Assembly: GCA_012862575.1 (NCBI GenBank)
Contig: BLSF01000003.1
Coordinates: forward strand, 558,001 to 622,000
Reading direction: 5' to 3'
Origin: Parietichytrium sp. I65-24A
Lineage: Eukaryota; Sar; Bigyra; Thraustochytrida; Thraustochytriidae
Length of the DNA: 64,000 nt
In this document: positions 9,352 through 20,100 of the stretch, piece after piece
Layout: the number at the start of each line of letters is the position of its first letter
Position numbering within the stretch: position 1 is the first letter of the stretch
Program-made: the position numbers and the translations under genes
The notes under the pieces: model-generated
What the model was told of the DNA's origin: nothing
Database searches by the model: none
What the model saw: the letters and a program-made list of their open reading frames with translations, nothing else

Positions 9352-10504
9352 TTTGACAGCCGGGTCTCATCCGATGTTTCGGGCTTGCCGGCTCCGTTCC
9401 AAGCATTTGATTCACAGTGAGACATGTCTCCAATGCGCACACCACTTCTTAGAGCAAGAGGAGGGTCTATTGAACTGTCACAGTGTCAAGTTGTTGTGGG
9501 CGGTCTTATCGGCACACTCGTCTTCTCGCAATCCTTGCTCTCTGCACAGTAATTCCACTGACTGTGGCTAGAGGGAGGCAAAAGTGTGATTGTATGATAC
9601 TCTTTGCGGCAGGACAATTGTGCGTTTCATGGATCGAGGACTCTGCAGGTCGAACTGCATTCCTCGACTTTGCCACGGTCGTTCGCCCGTTTGGACCTAC
9701 TCTGCCTTTTTTTAACTTCCTTTTGCGATTCGAGAAATCGCTAAATCCTATTATGGAGAAGGAATTTTTTTGGCCCAACCCGCGTCGTTAACCTTGGCGG
9801 GGGTCAAAAGAGTCACGAATTCTTTTGCACTCGGCAACTTTCAAGACCGTTTCATTCAACCTACCTGCCCGCACCAAGTCCCTTTTCCATTCGCACACCA
9901 TGCACTCTTCTTCTTATTTCATTCGCACACTTCCGGAACCCATCTCCATCAAGACAGCCGACTAACACTGGAAATACCAATAATATCAGGAACTCTAGGA
10001 ACCCAAGACCCATTTCATTTCATGCGGAACCAAAACCAAGCGCTTGGACATGCTTGGACAGCCCTATCACCCTCTATCACCCCACTCATCCCCACTCTAC
10101 CTCTCCGCTAAGCCCTTATCCAGGCCTACCGACACCGTAGCACTCACTAGCCAACTCTCCCGCTTATGAGGCAGTAGCAACTGGTACCAGTGTGGTGTTG
10201 AGGAACGCATTGACCTGCCAATTGGTTGGTTGGTTGGTTGGCAGTTTTGGAAGTGGAATTTGGCAAGGAGGGACGCAGAGAGCGAAAGGGGAGAGAGAGA
10301 GAGAGAGATAGAGAAGCGAGGACAGACGACAGAGGACAGAGGACAGAAGCGAAGCAGTTCGCGGAGCGTTCCCCAGTCCCGCGCAACAGTCCAGGGTGGA
10401 ACACACAGCACTCTGTGAGTTCTGTCAGTTCTGCCAGTTCTGTCAGTAGAAGGTAGGCGGGGAGGAGTCCCAGGAAGGAGAGAAGAACAAGGAGGGAAAG
10501 CAAA
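9352..10504. other. Divergent upstream region
   Basis: About 1.15 kb between the cysteine-rich gene and SPB1, which point away from each other. It contains a TTGG tandem run (10222-10242) and a GA run (10291-10309) close to the SPB1 start, followed by repeats of TCTGTCAGT-like units (about 10418-10448). No gene is supported. Confidence 0.6.
10222..10242. repeat. TTGG tandem repeat
   Basis: Five perfect TTGG units in the SPB1 upstream region; a simple repeat. Confidence 0.85.
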
Positions 10505-13408
10505 ATGGGGCACAAGAAACGCGCTGTACAGGACAAGTACTACAACCTCGCGAAGGAGCAGGGGTACCGCGCGCGTAGTAGTTTCAAATTGGTGCAGCTG
10601 AACAGAAAGTATGACCTCCTGACGCGCGCAACGCGCGTAATTGATTTGTGCGCGGCGCCAGGAGGATGGCTTCAAGTGTGCGCGAAAGCGATGCCGCGAA
10701 GTGCGGATAGGCAGATCATTGGTGTGGATTTGCACGCGATCAAGCCGATCAAAGGAGTGGTTACGTTCCAGGAGGATATTACATCGGACAGATGCAAGCA
10801 GTTGGTGCGCAAGGAAATGCGCGGCGAAAAGGCGGAGCTGGTGCTGTGTGATGGTGCGCCAAATGTGGGTGCCGAGTACAGCAAAGACGCGTTCGTGCAG
10901 AATGAGCTGACAGTACATGCGCTCAAGTTCGCATGCGAGCATTTGGTGAAGGGCGGCAACTTTGTGACCAAGGTGTTCAGGTCAGCGGATTACAACTCGC
11001 TCATGTGGTCGTTCCAGCAGCTGTTCAAGAAGGTGGAGGCCACGAAGCCAGCGTCTTCTCGAAACGTCTCTGCGGAGATCTTCGTCGTGTGCAGAGACTT
11101 TCTCGCACCGCACAAGGTGGACCCGCGGCTTTTGGACCCAAAATACGTGCTGGACCATGTGGAGGCCGAGCAGAATGTGACCGAACAGTCGGCGGTGGGA
11201 CTGCTGTTCCACAAGAAGAACAAAGAGAAGCGCAATCGTGGCGGTTACGACTCCACGCTTGGTCAGACGCTTTTCAGGGAATGCACCGCGGCCGAACTGA
11301 TCAAGACGGACGAGCCGGTCAAACTCTTGGCCAGTGTCAACAAAGTATCCTTCTCTGATGACAGCTCACAGTGGCTTCTGGAGCACAAGCTCACCACGGA
11401 CGAGGTCAAAGAGTATCTCCAGGACCTCAAGGTACTCGGCAACGCAGAGCTCCGCCTCATCCTAAGGTGGCGCACTGGCATCCGCGCGTTCCTGGCCAAG
11501 GAGAAAGAGGCGCTTAAGGCTGCCAAAATCGCAGAGGCCAACAATGCAAAGTCGGAGGAGGAGAAGATGAACGAGGGAGACAGCGGTAGCGAAAGCAACT
11601 CCGGGTCGGGGTCGTCGGACGATGAGGAGGAGAACGAAGGTGCATTACTGGACATCAAGGCCGAGCTGGCCAGGCTCGAGGACGACAAGAAGGCCAAGAA
11701 GAAGCGGGAGCTCAAGCGTAAACGCAAAGAGCATTCCAAGATGCAGAGGCGCATCGACATGGGCATGGAAAACACCTATGCTATCGATGTGTCCGAGGAG
11801 GCCGGGCCGTTTAACTCGAAGGACCTCAATGTCAAGTCTCTCAAGGAGCTGGGCGAACTGCAAGAGTCTATTGCCGCCCCTGTCGACAAAATCATTAATT
11901 CGAAAGAGAAGGTCAAGCTACGAGAGGGCATGAAGGACCCCGTTAGTGAGAGCGAGGACGAGGACGAGAGAGTGGCATACCTCAATCGCCTCGAGAAGGA
12001 GGCTGACTCGTACTACGATCACAAACTTGCAAACCGCAAGGCCGCCGACCCGCTTTCCGTGCGGGAAAGACGCCAACTGCTTGCCGCTGAAAAGAAGGCC
12101 AAGATGAAGAAGAAGGCTCTCGAGAGTTTGGCCGCCCAGGACTTTTCAAGGGCTCTTGAAGATGCTGAAGAGAACGCGTTGCAGTCTGGGGCCTATCAGA
12201 AGCTTCTCCAGGAGAGCGACGACGACATGAGCGAGGATGGCGACGATGCTGAACGCAAAGCCGACGAGGCTCGCGAAGCCAAGCGCGCCGACAAATGGTT
12301 CAGCCAAAAGCTCTTTGAAGGTGCGGTGAGCGATAGCGATGACGGCGACGACGAGTCTGGCGCGGAATTGGAGGCCAAGGACTCTGACTCTGACGAGGAT
12401 AGTGACTCTGACGACGACCTCGGCGAGATGGCCCTTCCAAACGCCAAGACAGACAAGGGTAAGCGACGTGAGAAACGCGCCAAGCTCAAGGTGAGGAACG
12501 AGAGGAAAGAGGAGAAGAAGCGTCTCGCAGCCCTTAAAGAAGCTCAGCAGCTGAATCCTGAGCTGAAGATGGTGAGCATGTCGAGCGGCTTCGAAACTGT
12601 TCCTACAAGTGCACCTGATGAGGACTCCTTCCGACGCGGTGAAGATGCTATGGAAGAAGCCATGGATCTCGAGATGGAAGAGGTCAAGAGCGAGCGCCCA
12701 AAATGGGCAAAAGACTTGATTAAAAAGGGAATGGGCAACATGGACAACGCTGACAATAGCACCGGTTTCGAGGTGGTCAAGTCCGATTTTGACCCTGACA
12801 GGGACTCCTCGGACTCTGAGGAGGATGAAATTGCAGAGGAGTACAACAGCGAAGACTACGACACTGACGAGCGCGCGCAGCACCTTGCTCTTGGTAGCTT
12901 GATGGTGAGGAAATCAAAGAGGCGAAAGCTTCTTGATTCGGCATACAATCGATACGCTTTCAACGACGACGACCTTCCGGACTGGTTTACCGCTGACGAG
13001 AACCAGCACAGCCGGCCAATCCTGCCAATCACCAAGGAAATGGTAGAGTCGGTCAAGGCTCGCTACAAGGATCTTGCAGCTCGGCCAATTAATAAGGTTG
13101 CTGAAGCAAAGGCTCGTAAACGCCGAAAGCTCACCTCAAAGATCGAGAAGGCGAAGAAACAAGCTTCTGCTCTTGTGGAGCAGCCTGACCTGACACCTGG
13201 AGCCAAGATGCGCGCAATCGAAAAGTTGTACAAGAAAGCACAGATCGCAAAACCAACGACGCTGACTGTCGTTTCCAAGAAGGGCAAACCAAACGCCAAG
13301 GGCGCCAAGGGCAAGAAGGTGAAGATTGTCGATCGCCGTATGCTCAAGGACCAAAGGAACCAGAAGCGCAAGGAGAAAGCGGCCAAAGGAAGAGGCCGCC
13401 GCAAGTAA
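10505..13408 (+). CDS. SPB1: Pre-rRNA 2'-O-methyltransferase SPB1/FTSJ3
   Basis: A 967-residue nucleolar methyltransferase that acts on pre-60S particles and methylates the large-subunit rRNA A-loop guanosine. An N-terminal FtsJ (RrmJ) domain spans about 1-210: ARSSFKLVQLN with the first catalytic Lys, motif I VIDLCAAPGGW, LVLCDGAPNVG (Asp), GGNFVTKVFRS (Lys) and AEIFVVCRDF (Glu) complete the K-D-K-E set. A central DUF3381-like region is followed by long acidic/basic low-complexity stretches with coiled-coil character. The C-terminal SPB1 domain has YDTDERAQHLALGSLMVRKSKRR, LPDWF, and KPINK-like ARPINKVAEAKARKRRK. A very basic tail (KKGKPNAKGAKGKKVK) fits nucleolar retention. Length is close to the fungal and animal proteins. 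ATG 10505 has AAAATGG context. Confidence 0.97.
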   Translation: MGHKKRAVQDKYYNLAKEQGYRARSSFKLVQLNRKYDLLTRATRVIDLCAAPGGWLQVCAKAMPRSADRQIIGVDLHAIKPIKGVVTFQEDITSDRCKQLVRKEMRGEKAELVLCDGAPNVGAEYSKDAFVQNELTVHALKFACEHLVKGGNFVTKVFRSADYNSLMWSFQQLFKKVEATKPASSRNVSAEIFVVCRDFLAPHKVDPRLLDPKYVLDHVEAEQNVTEQSAVGLLFHKKNKEKRNRGGYDSTLGQTLFRECTAAELIKTDEPVKLLASVNKVSFSDDSSQWLLEHKLTTDEVKEYLQDLKVLGNAELRLILRWRTGIRAFLAKEKEALKAAKIAEANNAKSEEEKMNEGDSGSESNSGSGSSDDEEENEGALLDIKAELARLEDDKKAKKKRELKRKRKEHSKMQRRIDMGMENTYAIDVSEEAGPFNSKDLNVKSLKELGELQESIAAPVDKIINSKEKVKLREGMKDPVSESEDEDERVAYLNRLEKEADSYYDHKLANRKAADPLSVRERRQLLAAEKKAKMKKKALESLAAQDFSRALEDAEENALQSGAYQKLLQESDDDMSEDGDDAERKADEAREAKRADKWFSQKLFEGAVSDSDDGDDESGAELEAKDSDSDEDSDSDDDLGEMALPNAKTDKGKRREKRAKLKVRNERKEEKKRLAALKEAQQLNPELKMVSMSSGFETVPTSAPDEDSFRRGEDAMEEAMDLEMEEVKSERPKWAKDLIKKGMGNMDNADNSTGFEVVKSDFDPDRDSSDSEEDEIAEEYNSEDYDTDERAQHLALGSLMVRKSKRRKLLDSAYNRYAFNDDDLPDWFTADENQHSRPILPITKEMVESVKARYKDLAARPINKVAEAKARKRRKLTSKIEKAKKQASALVEQPDLTPGAKMRAIEKLYKKAQIAKPTTLTVVSKKGKPNAKGAKGKKVKIVDRRMLKDQRNQKRKEKAAKGRGRRK

Positions 13409-13851
13409 GCTTATGGAGCATGATTTCTGTTACACATCAAATACTTTTACTCTTTTTACACACCAACAATTGTCTGTCCAGATTTTTATGTCCTTTTTTT
13501 TTTCCTGGAAAACGAATAATGATGTACAATGTGTTTTCTTCCTCTTATTGCTTTCATCTCGTGAAGTTACGCTCTGCCGATCGTCCGCGTTCACGGTCAC
13601 TCGCTACGCTGCCAGCTCCGGAACACACTACCGGAACGCATTGCACACCTCAACTTGCGCGAACACGTTCATCATCGTTCATCCTGGGGGCATCTTAGAG
13701 CTACCCAGCCTCGCTGCTAGCATTCAGAAGATTGTCAAAACCACCTTTTGGGTCTTTTGGGTGAAAAGAAAATCATCATCCATCCAATCCATCCTCAAAG
13801 TCAAGTCGCGACTTTGTGGATGCAGAAGCCTTCGAAAAGAGTTTAAGCAGA
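13409..13851. other. Intergenic region
   Basis: Spacer of 443 bases between two same-strand genes. It has a short T run (about 13493-13503) in the probable SPB1 3' untranslated region. No gene is supported. Confidence 0.6.
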
Positions 13852-15129
13852 ATGAAGTCACTCTTCGTCTCGGGGTCGCTGTTGGCGGCGTCCGCGGCGT
13901 ACTTGTGGAACCTGTCCGCACTGCTTGGCGGCTCGGCACGTGCCCCAGCCGTGAATTGCGAGAAGTTTCCCTTGCTGTGCGGGGAACGACTGGTGGACGG
14001 TGAGGCAACGTGGCCTGCGAACGCGGATGTGGACGTGGATGCGCACGCGAAGACGAATGCGAACGAAAGCATTTCAACATTTCCCGCCGGAAGATGGACT
14101 CTCCCACACGACGACTTAGCCAAGCTTGACGCCCATGGGACCTGGTCGAGGAGGTTTTCTCAGCTCAAAAGGTGGTCGTACTTGAGTGTTTCGACGGACA
14201 AATACCACGTTGCCATGACCCCTGTGCAGTTCAACTATGTGGAGGACCTTTACTTGTCTGTGATTGACAAGGCTACAGGACAAGTCGCTTTCGAGCACCA
14301 TTGGCAAATGCCCTTGGGCCGAGCGTTGTCAATTTCCCCAACTTCCATCACTGGCTGCACAAAGTACGCAGGCTGGTGGGGAGACGAGCTCAGTCTGTGC
14401 TTCGTGGACGGGGCGTGGTACTTTGTCATCAACATGCGCGGGCTGCAAGCGAAAATAAAGATTCTCAAAGGAGAAGACGCGCTCGTGTTGTGGTATCCAC
14501 TCGGAGGGGATATCGACCGACCAGCCTATGTGCACAAAGAAGCTGCGATGATCTCCTCGGGCTTTGTTAACCTTGAGAATCAAGGCAACCACACATTTGA
14601 AAACGGCGTCGCCAACATAGATTGGACCAAGACCTTTGCTTTGCGAGAGACTACATGGAAATGGGTGTCGTGGGCTTGCTCGGCATGCGTGGTGCATGTC
14701 CAGGCATCCGGTCGCCCAGATGAAACTCGGACCGCCAAAGTTGGCATCAATCTTTCCAAGGACGTTTACGATGTATACACAGCCGGGAAGATCTCAGCAT
14801 CTTCAGAGAACGGAATCTGGATTGACCACAAGCTATATCCTTTGAATATCGATGTTAAGGTAGACATGCCAGAGAATGGACCGACTAGCGGCAAGTGGCA
14901 CATCCACGGCTCGGAAGGATCCAAGATCGCCCTTGATATGGTCTTCACACCTCATGGCTTACGAGAAGACCACACTGGCTCTCGCTACCTCGGAATCGTC
15001 AGCGACTTTGTTCAACCGTTCGGTTCATTCGAAGGGAAGGTGACCATCGAAACCGTCCCAGGCACCGTCGTCAGTGTGGACATTCAGGGCGCCTATGGCG
15101 TCTGCGAAGACCATCTCGCAATCTGGTAA
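13852..15129 (+). CDS. DUF2804 domain protein
   Basis: A 425-residue protein matching the DUF2804 family, which has a predicted beta-rich lipocalin- or hydroxyneurosporene-dehydratase-like fold and no firmly established reaction. Visible signatures are a Trp-rich segment NIDWTKTFALRETTWKWVSW, then SENGIWIDHKLYPL, FVQPFGSFEG near the end, and the terminal GAYGVCEDHLAIW, which corresponds to the family's G-G-AEDHxAxW finish. The N-terminus (MKSLFVSGSLLAASAAYLW) is a likely signal sequence or membrane anchor. The frame opens at GTG 13816; ATG 13852 starts this hydrophobic leader directly. Family call is fairly confident; function unknown. The family is commoner in bacteria than in eukaryotes, so transfer is possible. 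Confidence 0.75.
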   Translation: MKSLFVSGSLLAASAAYLWNLSALLGGSARAPAVNCEKFPLLCGERLVDGEATWPANADVDVDAHAKTNANESISTFPAGRWTLPHDDLAKLDAHGTWSRRFSQLKRWSYLSVSTDKYHVAMTPVQFNYVEDLYLSVIDKATGQVAFEHHWQMPLGRALSISPTSITGCTKYAGWWGDELSLCFVDGAWYFVINMRGLQAKIKILKGEDALVLWYPLGGDIDRPAYVHKEAAMISSGFVNLENQGNHTFENGVANIDWTKTFALRETTWKWVSWACSACVVHVQASGRPDETRTAKVGINLSKDVYDVYTAGKISASSENGIWIDHKLYPLNIDVKVDMPENGPTSGKWHIHGSEGSKIALDMVFTPHGLREDHTGSRYLGIVSDFVQPFGSFEGKVTIETVPGTVVSVDIQGAYGVCEDHLAIW

Positions 15130-15580
15130 ACTCTTGCTGGACATTTACATCCAAAGTCTCAACCAAAGGCACTCTCTAATCATAGCACCCATTGCCGATT
15201 TTGCCCATGAAACCAACTCACCTACTGGCCGCACTTTTCCTTGTACCGGTACAGACGTAGTGGTGACTACGTGCACCATGTGTGCACAGCTGAATTGCCC
15301 AAGAGTCCTGTACTAGAATCACAAATTTAATACCTATTTAATTGGTGGGAACTATTACGATACCTTAATGTGCGGATATTAATTCCCTGGTCGGCACCAC
15401 AATTCAGCATCTGTTCTGAATTTTGCAACCTTTTAAATTGATGCGATTGGTCTGATCGGCGGCTGGTGAAAATGGGCGCGTTGGAAATGGAACAGCAGAC
15501 ACCATTTGGAAAGGAGGTTGGTTGGTGAACGTCCGCCACGATCGATCTGATAGTTCGCTCGAGTCCCTGGAGAGTGAAAA
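15130..15580. other. Intergenic region
   Basis: Spacer of 451 bases before the transporter gene. A/T-rich around 15310-15440. No gene, repeat or RNA is seen. Confidence 0.6.
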
Positions 15581-16990
15581 ATGAGCGCGAGCACAGAGGA
15601 TGGGGAAATGTACAGCTGGAAACGGTGGCTCGTGTTGGCGGTGTTCTGCAGCTCAAACTTTTTGGTGTCGCTAAACGGCTTTCTGTTCCCGCCCATTGCG
15701 CAAAAGTTTGAAGAGCTTTACGGGGTGTCTGCGAATGCGATCAACATGATCTCCATTGTTTCGCTTGTCGTCCCATTTTTGATGTTTCCATATGCGATGT
15801 ACTTTGTTGACCGAAGGAAGACTGTGGAAGAGGCATACTACATCGGGATGAGCGCAAACATGGCCTGCTCTTGGATTAGATACGGCGTTCCTGCTCTTGG
15901 CGTTCAGGGCTACGTGGTGGCGATTACAACCCAGGCAGTGATATCCCTGACGCACCCGTTTCTGTTGGTCCTGCCACCCAAGATAAGTGCCATCTATTTC
16001 CCGCTCTCACAGCGCAATCTCTCAACAAGCTTGGGGACACTGTGCGGGCTCATCGGGCTTGGCACTGGGATGGTGTTGTCCCCAATTTTCATCAACGATG
16101 TCCAAAATCTCTTCCTGCTTCAGGCAGTCGCCAGCTCATTTCCCGTGTTGGTTTCACTCATCGTCTTGGACCTCCGAGTTGTTTTCAAGTGCTGCTCAAT
16201 TAGGCAGGATTCTGTTCAAGATGACCAAGAACACACCACGGCGAGCGGCGAAGGCAAGAAAAAGCATGAGAGCTTTGGGCGAACAATTATTCGTATCATG
16301 GGAGACTTTGCGTTCTTGAGATTGCTGTTCATGGTTGGCATTGGTGTCGGAACCGTTCAAACGTTTCTTACCCTTATCGACCAAGCCGCGCAGCCATCGT
16401 TCTCGAGCCCCACCAGCACAGCGACAATATCTGGCATATTCTTCGCCATGGGAATTCTTGGGGCTATTATTTGCGCTCTATTGTGCGACAAGACAGGAGA
16501 CCACATCTTGGTACGGAGATGGATGATAGCAATGGCTTTTGCGAGCACAACGCTGGCCATGAGCGGCTGGTTTTTGGACAACGCAGTAGCCGTGTATGTA
16601 GGAATGGGCTTCACGGGCCTTTTTGGTTTTGGCTTGCTTCCGCTTTCCGTTGAACTTGGCGTAGAGTACACTTTCCAGCCTGATGTCAACTGCGAAGGCA
16701 CTGTTTGCGGATTTCTCAATCTCGTCGTCAACGTCATGTCAGCCATCATCATCATTCTTTCGACGCCAGGAAATCTATTTGCCGCCAAGTGGGACCCCGT
16801 GTTCTGGGAGATCATGTTTTTGCTCGCCACAATCACGTTCTTCACCCTGCCCAAACGATACAATCGGCGTGCCTATGAAAATGGCCAAGACTTTACCGAC
16901 GTCCATGGCGTCAAGAATGCTAAATCAGGCGACGAAAATACATCACCACAAGAGACACCGAGCAATGACTCGCTATCTGCAATTGTATAG
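15581..16990 (+). CDS. Major facilitator, SLC49/FLVCR-like
   Basis: A 469-residue, roughly 12-helix major facilitator. The first helix region KRWLVLAVFCSSNFLVSLNGFLFPPIAQKF and later THPFLLVLPPKISAIYFPLSQRNLSTSLG resemble the SLC49 group (FLVCR1/2, MFSD7, DIRC2): the family carries a conserved Q/HPFxLxxPxKxAxxWFP block followed by R-x-x-A/S-T-S-x-G. A polar, charged loop (about 207-230) separates the two six-helix halves, and the C-terminal tail is acidic and Ser-rich. Animal members move haem, choline or pyridoxine-type solutes, so substrate is open here. ATG 15581 follows GAAAA and gives a short cytosolic leader. Convergent with the RCC1-GAP gene, about 165 bases apart. Confidence 0.8.
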   Translation: MSASTEDGEMYSWKRWLVLAVFCSSNFLVSLNGFLFPPIAQKFEELYGVSANAINMISIVSLVVPFLMFPYAMYFVDRRKTVEEAYYIGMSANMACSWIRYGVPALGVQGYVVAITTQAVISLTHPFLLVLPPKISAIYFPLSQRNLSTSLGTLCGLIGLGTGMVLSPIFINDVQNLFLLQAVASSFPVLVSLIVLDLRVVFKCCSIRQDSVQDDQEHTTASGEGKKKHESFGRTIIRIMGDFAFLRLLFMVGIGVGTVQTFLTLIDQAAQPSFSSPTSTATISGIFFAMGILGAIICALLCDKTGDHILVRRWMIAMAFASTTLAMSGWFLDNAVAVYVGMGFTGLFGFGLLPLSVELGVEYTFQPDVNCEGTVCGFLNLVVNVMSAIIIILSTPGNLFAAKWDPVFWEIMFLLATITFFTLPKRYNRRAYENGQDFTDVHGVKNAKSGDENTSPQETPSNDSLSAIV

Positions 16991-17155
16991 AACGTATATT
17001 TATTCAATCTTAGATTTCAACCAGAACTGCAATCACGACATTTGGATGTTTGTGTGGGAACGAAAATCAAATCAAAGACAAACACGCGCACGAGTGCACC
17101 CATCTTGAGGAAAGAGGAGCACATTTTCCTTATTTAAAAATCCAAAAAAGTGCGT

Positions 17156-20100
17156 TCACTGGACAGAGTCGCCTCCCAAAAGACGTCTCATCGTTAGTTC
17201 CTCCAGCATGACTCTCAGGTTTGCTACCGAAAAGTTTACAGGCAACGACGCAGACGGCATAATATTCGGCCGTGACATTCGCTGCAGCTCTGCCAGCTTG
17301 GCCATTCTGATCTCGAAATTGTCGATAATAGCTTCCTTGTTGAGGATGACAGTCACTGTGTACAAGCCTGTTTTGTTGGACGCGAACAAAAATTGTATTT
17401 TGCTCTTGTGTTTGAGAAGCAGCTGTGGGGAGACCGACTGAGACCCGACGCTGTCTGAACTCTCCATGGACTCCTTGGAGCCGCTGGAGACAATTCCGAG
17501 AACTATCTTCCGCTCTAAAAGCTGTCGAAGGCTGTACTTTCCATAAGCGCCATATGAAGATCCGCTTGATTCGAATTGGGATTTCAGAGAAGATAGTTTT
17601 CCCCCTACGGAAGACATTGGCAAGCTCGATTTATGTGCGTTGAGAACGATTCCGCTTCCCGATCCTGGTTGATTCCCGTTGCCCGTCACAAGCTTCAAAA
17701 AGTCTCTCAGAGCGCTGTTTTGCAGTACAAGCTGATCGTATCTCGCTTTGGATAATTTGTTGAGCGTTTTCAGGGACGCAAGCTGAACTGAAAGCCTCGA
17801 AAACTCCTCTTTTCTCCTCACGAGATTGTTCAGACACGATCTCAAGAGGACGTCAAAGCCAGCGGAGCGTTGTGACGCAGTAATCTCCTGAATGCCCCTT
17901 TGAAGATTATGCACATCCTGAGCTTTGGAAAAGTCCCCGTCTGTCAGATATTCGTCCAGTTTTCTTTTCAGAGCAACCATGAGGTCCTGTACATCCGCTT
18001 GGATAGGAAGCTCTTGCAAGTCGACCAAAGCTCTTTCGAGCTGCGCGACAGTGATTGTACTATCTTCTTGTTGCTCAGCTACGTTGCTCGACAGCGCGTT
18101 CTCGCCGTCGATCATGTATGCGGGGACTGGGGCGCCGGAAAATGGATCATACCGAATCGCATCGGTGAAGCTCGTTCGTGGAACGTACGAGGTACCGCTC
18201 CCCACCGGCGTTTCCGTGCCGTTTTTGGACTCCTCTTTCAAAGGCAAAAGAACGTGTTCGAGATTGTCAAAGTTTAGAAACCGAAGCTGGAGCTCCAGCT
18301 TGAGAACAAAGTTGTCTTCAGGCTTGAACTTGCCTGCTTCATCCAAGAAACTAGCAGCAGCAATTGGATCTGTTTGCTCTGACAAGATCCCACCTTCGCC
18401 GTATGCCAGCTTGTAGAGCGGGTCACTTGTGTGGCATATCCCTGCTGCATTCTCATTATACAAAGCGTATCGAACGAATTTGAGGCTTCGGTGCCGGACT
18501 TGAAGGGCCAAAGGCTCCTCCTTGGGTCTGAGATATTCGCTGAATATGTCAAAATACAGCAAATCCGTCAGGTTGTTCGGAATATTGAGCAAACCATTCA
18601 CCATGTTTTGCACGTGGCCCCTGTGCTGCCTAATGACAACATTGAGCGACTCCAGAGTCTCATCCGAATAGGTTCGGTCGGAAACGATTCGCTGCAGGAG
18701 TCCCACTACGGAGACCATATTCCTCCTTTGCTGCTGAGTGACTTCTCCAAAATGACGAGGGAGAATCTTGCGCTGTGTCGGGCTCAAAAATGCTGGCAGA
18801 AAAAGGTTATCAATCAAGAATTTGGCGATAGCTTTGTCAAAGTCCACGGGAACAGCAGAAGCGTCCTCTCGAAATGTCCATCTTAGCTCGTGATGCAATA
18901 TTTTGCACAGCAGGCGGATCGAATGCGGAAGCTCCGTCACGACCTTGACGATTTGAGTGAAGAAGTCTAACGCGAAGTCGCGCAAAAGCCTGATCCTATT
19001 TTCAAGCTCATTCCTAACTTCTGGCCTCCTCAACACTTCCTCTCGACGGAGATCAGCTCTGGAAGAGTCTGTCAGATATTGCTGACCTTGCGAACCATGC
19101 AGGTCTTCGAAGATTTTGAGCACATCCAACGACAGATTGATCTCGTCCCCCTTCACGGTTCGAGAGTGCAACCCTCGAAAGAGGTCAGTGATACTTGCTT
19201 CAAAGTGTCTCGATAGAAACGCCGTCACGCTCTCCTGCGAACATATCATCGCCGTTGCTTGTAAGAAGGAAGAGCACCGCATCTTTGGCTCCAAAAAATT
19301 CTTGAGCGATCGCCTGCTCGAAGTGCTTCCAAGGCTGGAGGCAAAGTCGTTTAGTTTGTCGAGAGGAGCTTCATTCTCGAGCTCCATCTCGAAAGTTGTG
19401 TTTGCGGAAGAAGCCCCGAGAACGGAGCTGGAATCCAGAAAGGCCTCTATCTCGATTCGCAAAATCTCTCGCGCGAGAAGAAGGAATAGATGCTCTGAGT
19501 GAGCGTCACCCATGGTATAAACGCCTTCTAAAAGCTCAAAGTAAATCGCAGACCAGCTGATTTCTTGATTAGGCTCCATGCCCTGCTGGGCGGACTCAAG
19601 TCGCGGGTTGCCATTTGCGTTCGCTCCGCCATTCGCAATTTTTTCACCATCCGTCATGAACTTGGCGTTGCGTCTTCCAACATAAAGCTTGAATATTTGG
19701 ATAAGATATCGCGGATTTGTCAACAGGTATTGGAAGATACTCTCGTAGACAGGAATTCGAGAAAGCAGCGCTCGAGAAGGCTGAAACCTCGAAGCACCGC
19801 TGCGCTTGGTCTTAGACCCCCCGTCAGCGCCATCCTCTCCGCCAGAGTACGACGTTGAAGCGGAGTTGTGCAGACCAGGGATGTTCAACTTGCGCATCGT
19901 TGACGCAATAGTGAGGCCAATGGTGTAATCCAGGCTCTGCACCTTGGCCTCCTCTGAGACTACGTCCTGCAAGAACATCAACACCGAGTCCTCTGAAGCC
20001 CCAAGCTCTTCCTTGTGCCGGGTAATTCCTTGCTCTTGTCTTCCCCTCGGCTCTGCCTTGAGAAAGAGCTGCACCACAGAAAGCGGGGGAAGGCGGCCAG

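Noticed and set aside
10097-10942. Antisense open frame over the SPB1 5' end and upstream region
   Set aside because: Leu/Ser/Arg low-complexity translation of GA- and TTGG-rich DNA; no conserved motif and it overlaps the FtsJ domain.
12146-12883. Long antisense open frame inside SPB1
   Set aside because: Composition mirrors the acidic/basic low-complexity codons of SPB1 on the other strand; no family features.
13326-14003. Open frame bridging the SPB1 3' end and the DUF2804 start
   Set aside because: Overlaps two well-supported genes in another frame, with no recognisable domain.
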